From the NCBI GenBank assembly GCA_003173995.1, contig PRDT01000092.1, forward strand, positions 1 to 6,467: a stretch of DNA of 6,467 nucleotides. Direction: 5' to 3'. The DNA comes from Candidatus Levyibacteriota bacterium (GTDB lineage: Bacteria > Patescibacteriota > Microgenomatia > Levybacterales > UBA12049). Positions within the stretch are counted from its first letter, which is position 1; every line of letters starts with the position of its first letter. Position numbers and translations under genes: made by a program. The notes beneath the pieces are model-generated. The model had not been told where the DNA came from and did not search any database. It was given only the letters and a program-made list of their open reading frames with translations. This document shows, piece by piece, positions 4,366 to 6,467 of the stretch.

Positions 4366-5688
4366 GAGTTGGGTATAACGGTAGTAAATGGCATTTGTCC
4401 AGCCAAAACCAAGTTGTGTCGGATACCAATAAGTTCCGGGCAGATCACCAGTGAGTCCGTCAAGTTTCTCAGCGAGTGCATGATATTTCAGAAACACTTG
4501 TGTATTGGTCGTAATATATTTTTCCATAATTTTTTTTGCTTCTTTTTTAAAGCCATACTTTAGAAGTCCAATAACTGTGAGATATTCAAGTGGCGGCCAA
4601 ATATTTGGATAATCCCATTGCTTGGGTTTGAGTAGCTGCTGCATGGTAATGCGAAGCGGCTCTGGAAAAGATGACATATCAATATCTTGTGGCAATGAAG
4701 CTTTATCAGTAATACTCAGGCCGAATGGTGTCTCAAAGCGCTTTAGATGCTTCACGCATTTTTTAGCTTGCTCAGGCGTTGCCAAACCAGCCCACAAAGG
4801 AACAAACCCCGCGAGCGAATAGAAGCTACTTTGGACTTTATTAATATAATCAAAATCAAAGAAAAATCCTTTTTCTTCGTTCCAAAAGTACTTATTCATA
4901 CGTTTTTGCCGAGCCTTCGCAACTTCAAGCCAGTGATCTTTATCAGCTTTATTGCCTAGAATATCTGCAGCGTGAGCAAAATCCCTCTCGTACTTATATA
5001 TGAGCGAATTCAAATCAACTGCTAAAAATTCATTGCATCTATTATAAAATCTACTTGTCATATCCCAGCCGGATTCTTGTTCGGCGACTTGTGGGTACGA
5101 AGTGTCGCGTCCTCCATATACATTGAGATTATATTCTGCGACGCGGTGGTTGTAGTGCTGATAATCAAACAATATTTCACTTTGCCAGACATCATCGTAT
5201 TCAGCCTTTGCTAAGCTAATGGCCTTTTTCAGCCAGTTCTTCTTTCCATGCAGTAAACGCTTCATTCGAGTAGACACTCGCCTATCGCGGGACAGGACTT
5301 CATATGCATCAAGTATCATTGAGGTCAGAAATGGCGCTTGAGAGCGTCCAAGAGCTTCAGGATGAGAAAGGTTTGGAATAATGTGGTACTTCTTGAAAAG
5401 GTAAAGGAAATTCTGAACCATTTCAGGCACGACCCACTCTCTTTTCGTGCCTAGTAAGCCTTGAAAGATGAAGTAGGTGTCCCAGTAAAAGACATAACGG
5501 TATTTAGCGTTATTTGGGACAACTGCTGCGTATGGGACAGAGATAATATGATGATCTTTATCTTCTGTCTTCATGGTCACTCTCTCAAGAATGTGTCGTC
5601 CTAAGCGTTTTTTCGTTGGCTTAAGAATAACAGTGTCCCAATAAGAATCAATGTAGGCAAGCGTTGCTTGGATGTCTGGGGATGTCAT
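4351..5688 (-). CDS. Trehalase, glycoside hydrolase family 37
   Basis: A 445-residue protein that should hydrolyse alpha,alpha-trehalose to two glucose (EC 3.2.1.28). GH37 landmarks appear in order: the first signature region with YWDTYF (68-73), I-P-N (104-106) followed by G-R-S-Q-A-P (114-119), ESGWDMTSR (205-213), QWDYPNIWPP (357-366), AEKLD (406-410) and GFGWTN (427-432). By comparison with E. coli trehalase, D209 is the likely general acid and E407 the likely base. The fold is an (alpha/alpha)6 barrel. It is somewhat shorter than periplasmic bacterial trehalases and has no signal peptide, so it is probably cytoplasmic. Related disaccharide or glycoside hydrolases with this fold cannot be excluded. 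It lies 27 bp after transaldolase, with its own likely promoter. The last codons are formed by the terminal repeat, so the C-terminus may have been altered. Confidence 0.9.
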   Translation of the reverse strand: MTSPDIQATLAYIDSYWDTVILKPTKKRLGRHILERVTMKTEDKDHHIISVPYAAVVPNNAKYRYVFYWDTYFIFQGLLGTKREWVVPEMVQNFLYLFKKYHIIPNLSHPEALGRSQAPFLTSMILDAYEVLSRDRRVSTRMKRLLHGKKNWLKKAISLAKAEYDDVWQSEILFDYQHYNHRVAEYNLNVYGGRDTSYPQVAEQESGWDMTSRFYNRCNEFLAVDLNSLIYKYERDFAHAADILGNKADKDHWLEVAKARQKRMNKYFWNEEKGFFFDFDYINKVQSSFYSLAGFVPLWAGLATPEQAKKCVKHLKRFETPFGLSITDKASLPQDIDMSSFPEPLRITMQQLLKPKQWDYPNIWPPLEYLTVIGLLKYGFKKEAKKIMEKYITTNTQVFLKYHALAEKLDGLTGDLPGTYWYPTQLGFGWTNAIYYRYTQLLASI

Positions 5689-5694
5689 GACCCT

Positions 5695-5723
5695 ATTGTA
5701 GTCAAGAAGCTGAGGTTAGACAA
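5695..5723 (-). promoter_or_regulatory. Promoter of the trehalase gene, predicting a leaderless transcript
   Basis: On the minus strand TTGTCT (5718-5723, overlapping the transaldolase stop) and TACAAT (5695-5700) are 17 bp apart. A start 7 bp after the -10 box falls on or next to the A of the ATG at 5688. The trehalase could thus be expressed separately from transaldolase, as a leaderless message. Confidence 0.45.
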
Positions 5724-6467
5724 GGATGGCTTTCCAGTCTTCAACAAATTTATCAATGCCTGCTGTTGTGAGTGGATGAGTAATATCAAGTTCTGTCTGG
5801 AGTGCTTCTATAAAAGCCTCTTCGGTTGTGATAGAGAGTAAGTCTTCTGATGGTTGCCAAGCGGGTGTATCAACAAGGCCAGCTGGAGAAGTAAGGTCAA
5901 TAGTGTTTTGCTGCTCTTTCGTGAGTCCAAACCATTCTCTATAGACCTTGGCAGGGACAGTAGTGAGTTCGCAGCCCATATCAATACCCGCTTTAAAGTG
6001 AGCAAGACTTCGAATAGATGCCTCAAGCATCCATACCAAATCCTTTTCAAACATTGTTTGAGTCATTGTGACTGCATGCTGGAGGAATACCAATCCATTT
6101 TCGCCTCTGTCATCAAGTCGACCAATAAAAGGAGAGATAAAGGAAGGTAATTTATTTTTTGCAGGGCCGTAGTGTGCCTTCATAATTTGCTCATGTAATG
6201 AAATTGCAAATACCTGCTCTTGAGAAAAAACCAGTGTGTTATTAATGCCAATACCCTCTTTGCGAAGAAGTGTGCGTGCTCTGAAGCCCTCAAGATTGGT
6301 AGGTAATTTGATAACAACACGCTCATGCCAGGTGGCAATTTCTTTGCCTTGCTCTGTCATCTCCTCCCCTGTTGTATTTTGGTCCGCATAGACCTCAGCA
6401 GAGACTGCACCAGGCACAATATCAACTATTTCAAGAATTATCTTTTTTTGAAGATTGAATGCCTCTT
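5716..6467 (-). CDS. tal: Transaldolase, N-terminal part outside the window
   Basis: The frame runs off the right edge, so the N-terminal part (with the usual catalytic Asp region) is missing; 249 residues are visible. Family features in order: VPGAVSAEV (about residues 17-25), the Schiff-base lysine in VVIKLP (about 53), INNTLVFS (about 74-81), SPFIGRLDD (about 111-119) and the C-terminal H-P-L-T-x-x-G-I-D-K-F-V-E-D-W. Transaldolase moves a dihydroxyacetone unit between sugar phosphates in the non-oxidative pentose phosphate pathway, in the cytoplasm. An in-frame GTG at 6417 is internal, because conserved transaldolase sequence continues upstream of it. Trehalase follows after 27 bp, which suggests an operon feeding glucose-derived sugars into this pathway. 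Confidence 0.92.
   Translation of the reverse strand, partial: EAFNLQKKIILEIVDIVPGAVSAEVYADQNTTGEEMTEQGKEIATWHERVVIKLPTNLEGFRARTLLRKEGIGINNTLVFSQEQVFAISLHEQIMKAHYGPAKNKLPSFISPFIGRLDDRGENGLVFLQHAVTMTQTMFEKDLVWMLEASIRSLAHFKAGIDMGCELTTVPAKVYREWFGLTKEQQNTIDLTSPAGLVDTPAWQPSEDLLSITTEEAFIEALQTELDITHPLTTAGIDKFVEDWKAILV

Noticed and set aside
6415..6417. GTG as the transaldolase start
   Set aside because: Family sequence continues in frame to the window edge.
1..6467. Genetic code with TGA read as glycine (code 25)
   Set aside because: Several genes end in TGA in sensible places (723, 890, 3213), and no gene needs read-through.

Overview
The window looks like a piece of chromosome from a low-GC bacterium (roughly 40% GC by eye), most plausibly a member of the Patescibacteria (CPR). 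The reasons are indirect: compact genes with gaps of 0-30 bp, start codons without Shine-Dalgarno sequences, an LCP/LytR_C-like protein, a short TPR protein and an unrecognised multi-TM protein around yebC. TGA is used as a stop codon, which argues against the recoded Gracilibacteria and Absconditabacteria. The lineage is an inference; no rRNA or other diagnostic marker is present.

Left block (1-3213). It opens with the 3' part of a LytR_C-domain envelope protein. A 56-residue one-TM protein follows, joined to it by an ATGA stop/start overlap. A TPR protein lies on the minus strand, and its last codons overlap the small protein tail to tail. The TPR gene and yebC diverge from a 46-bp stretch where two sigma70-like promoters interleave. 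A protein with about nine membrane helices follows yebC after 15 bp, probably in the same transcript.

Middle block (about 3214-4350). This convergent region of about 1.14 kb has no credible protein-coding gene, yet it is full of structure. A 19-bp imperfect terminal inverted repeat (16/19) bounds it, and each end carries two copies of a TTAGCCT motif. The motif recurs throughout in both orientations and runs into the stop codons of both flanking genes. Inside are 14-bp direct repeats at a 24-bp period, a perfect DnaA box, a 9-bp repeat at a 23-bp period, an inverted copy of the iteron near the right end, several good hairpins, an extended -10 promoter and a U-tailed terminator. It could be a non-autonomous mobile element or remnant, an origin-like region, and/or the gene for a large structured RNA of about 690 nt. 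The sequence alone does not decide among these.

Right block (4351-6467, minus strand). A GH37-type trehalase lies 27 bp downstream of a transaldolase that is cut by the window edge. Together they suggest entry of trehalose-derived glucose into central sugar phosphate metabolism. The trehalase also has its own predicted promoter, placed so that its transcript would be leaderless.
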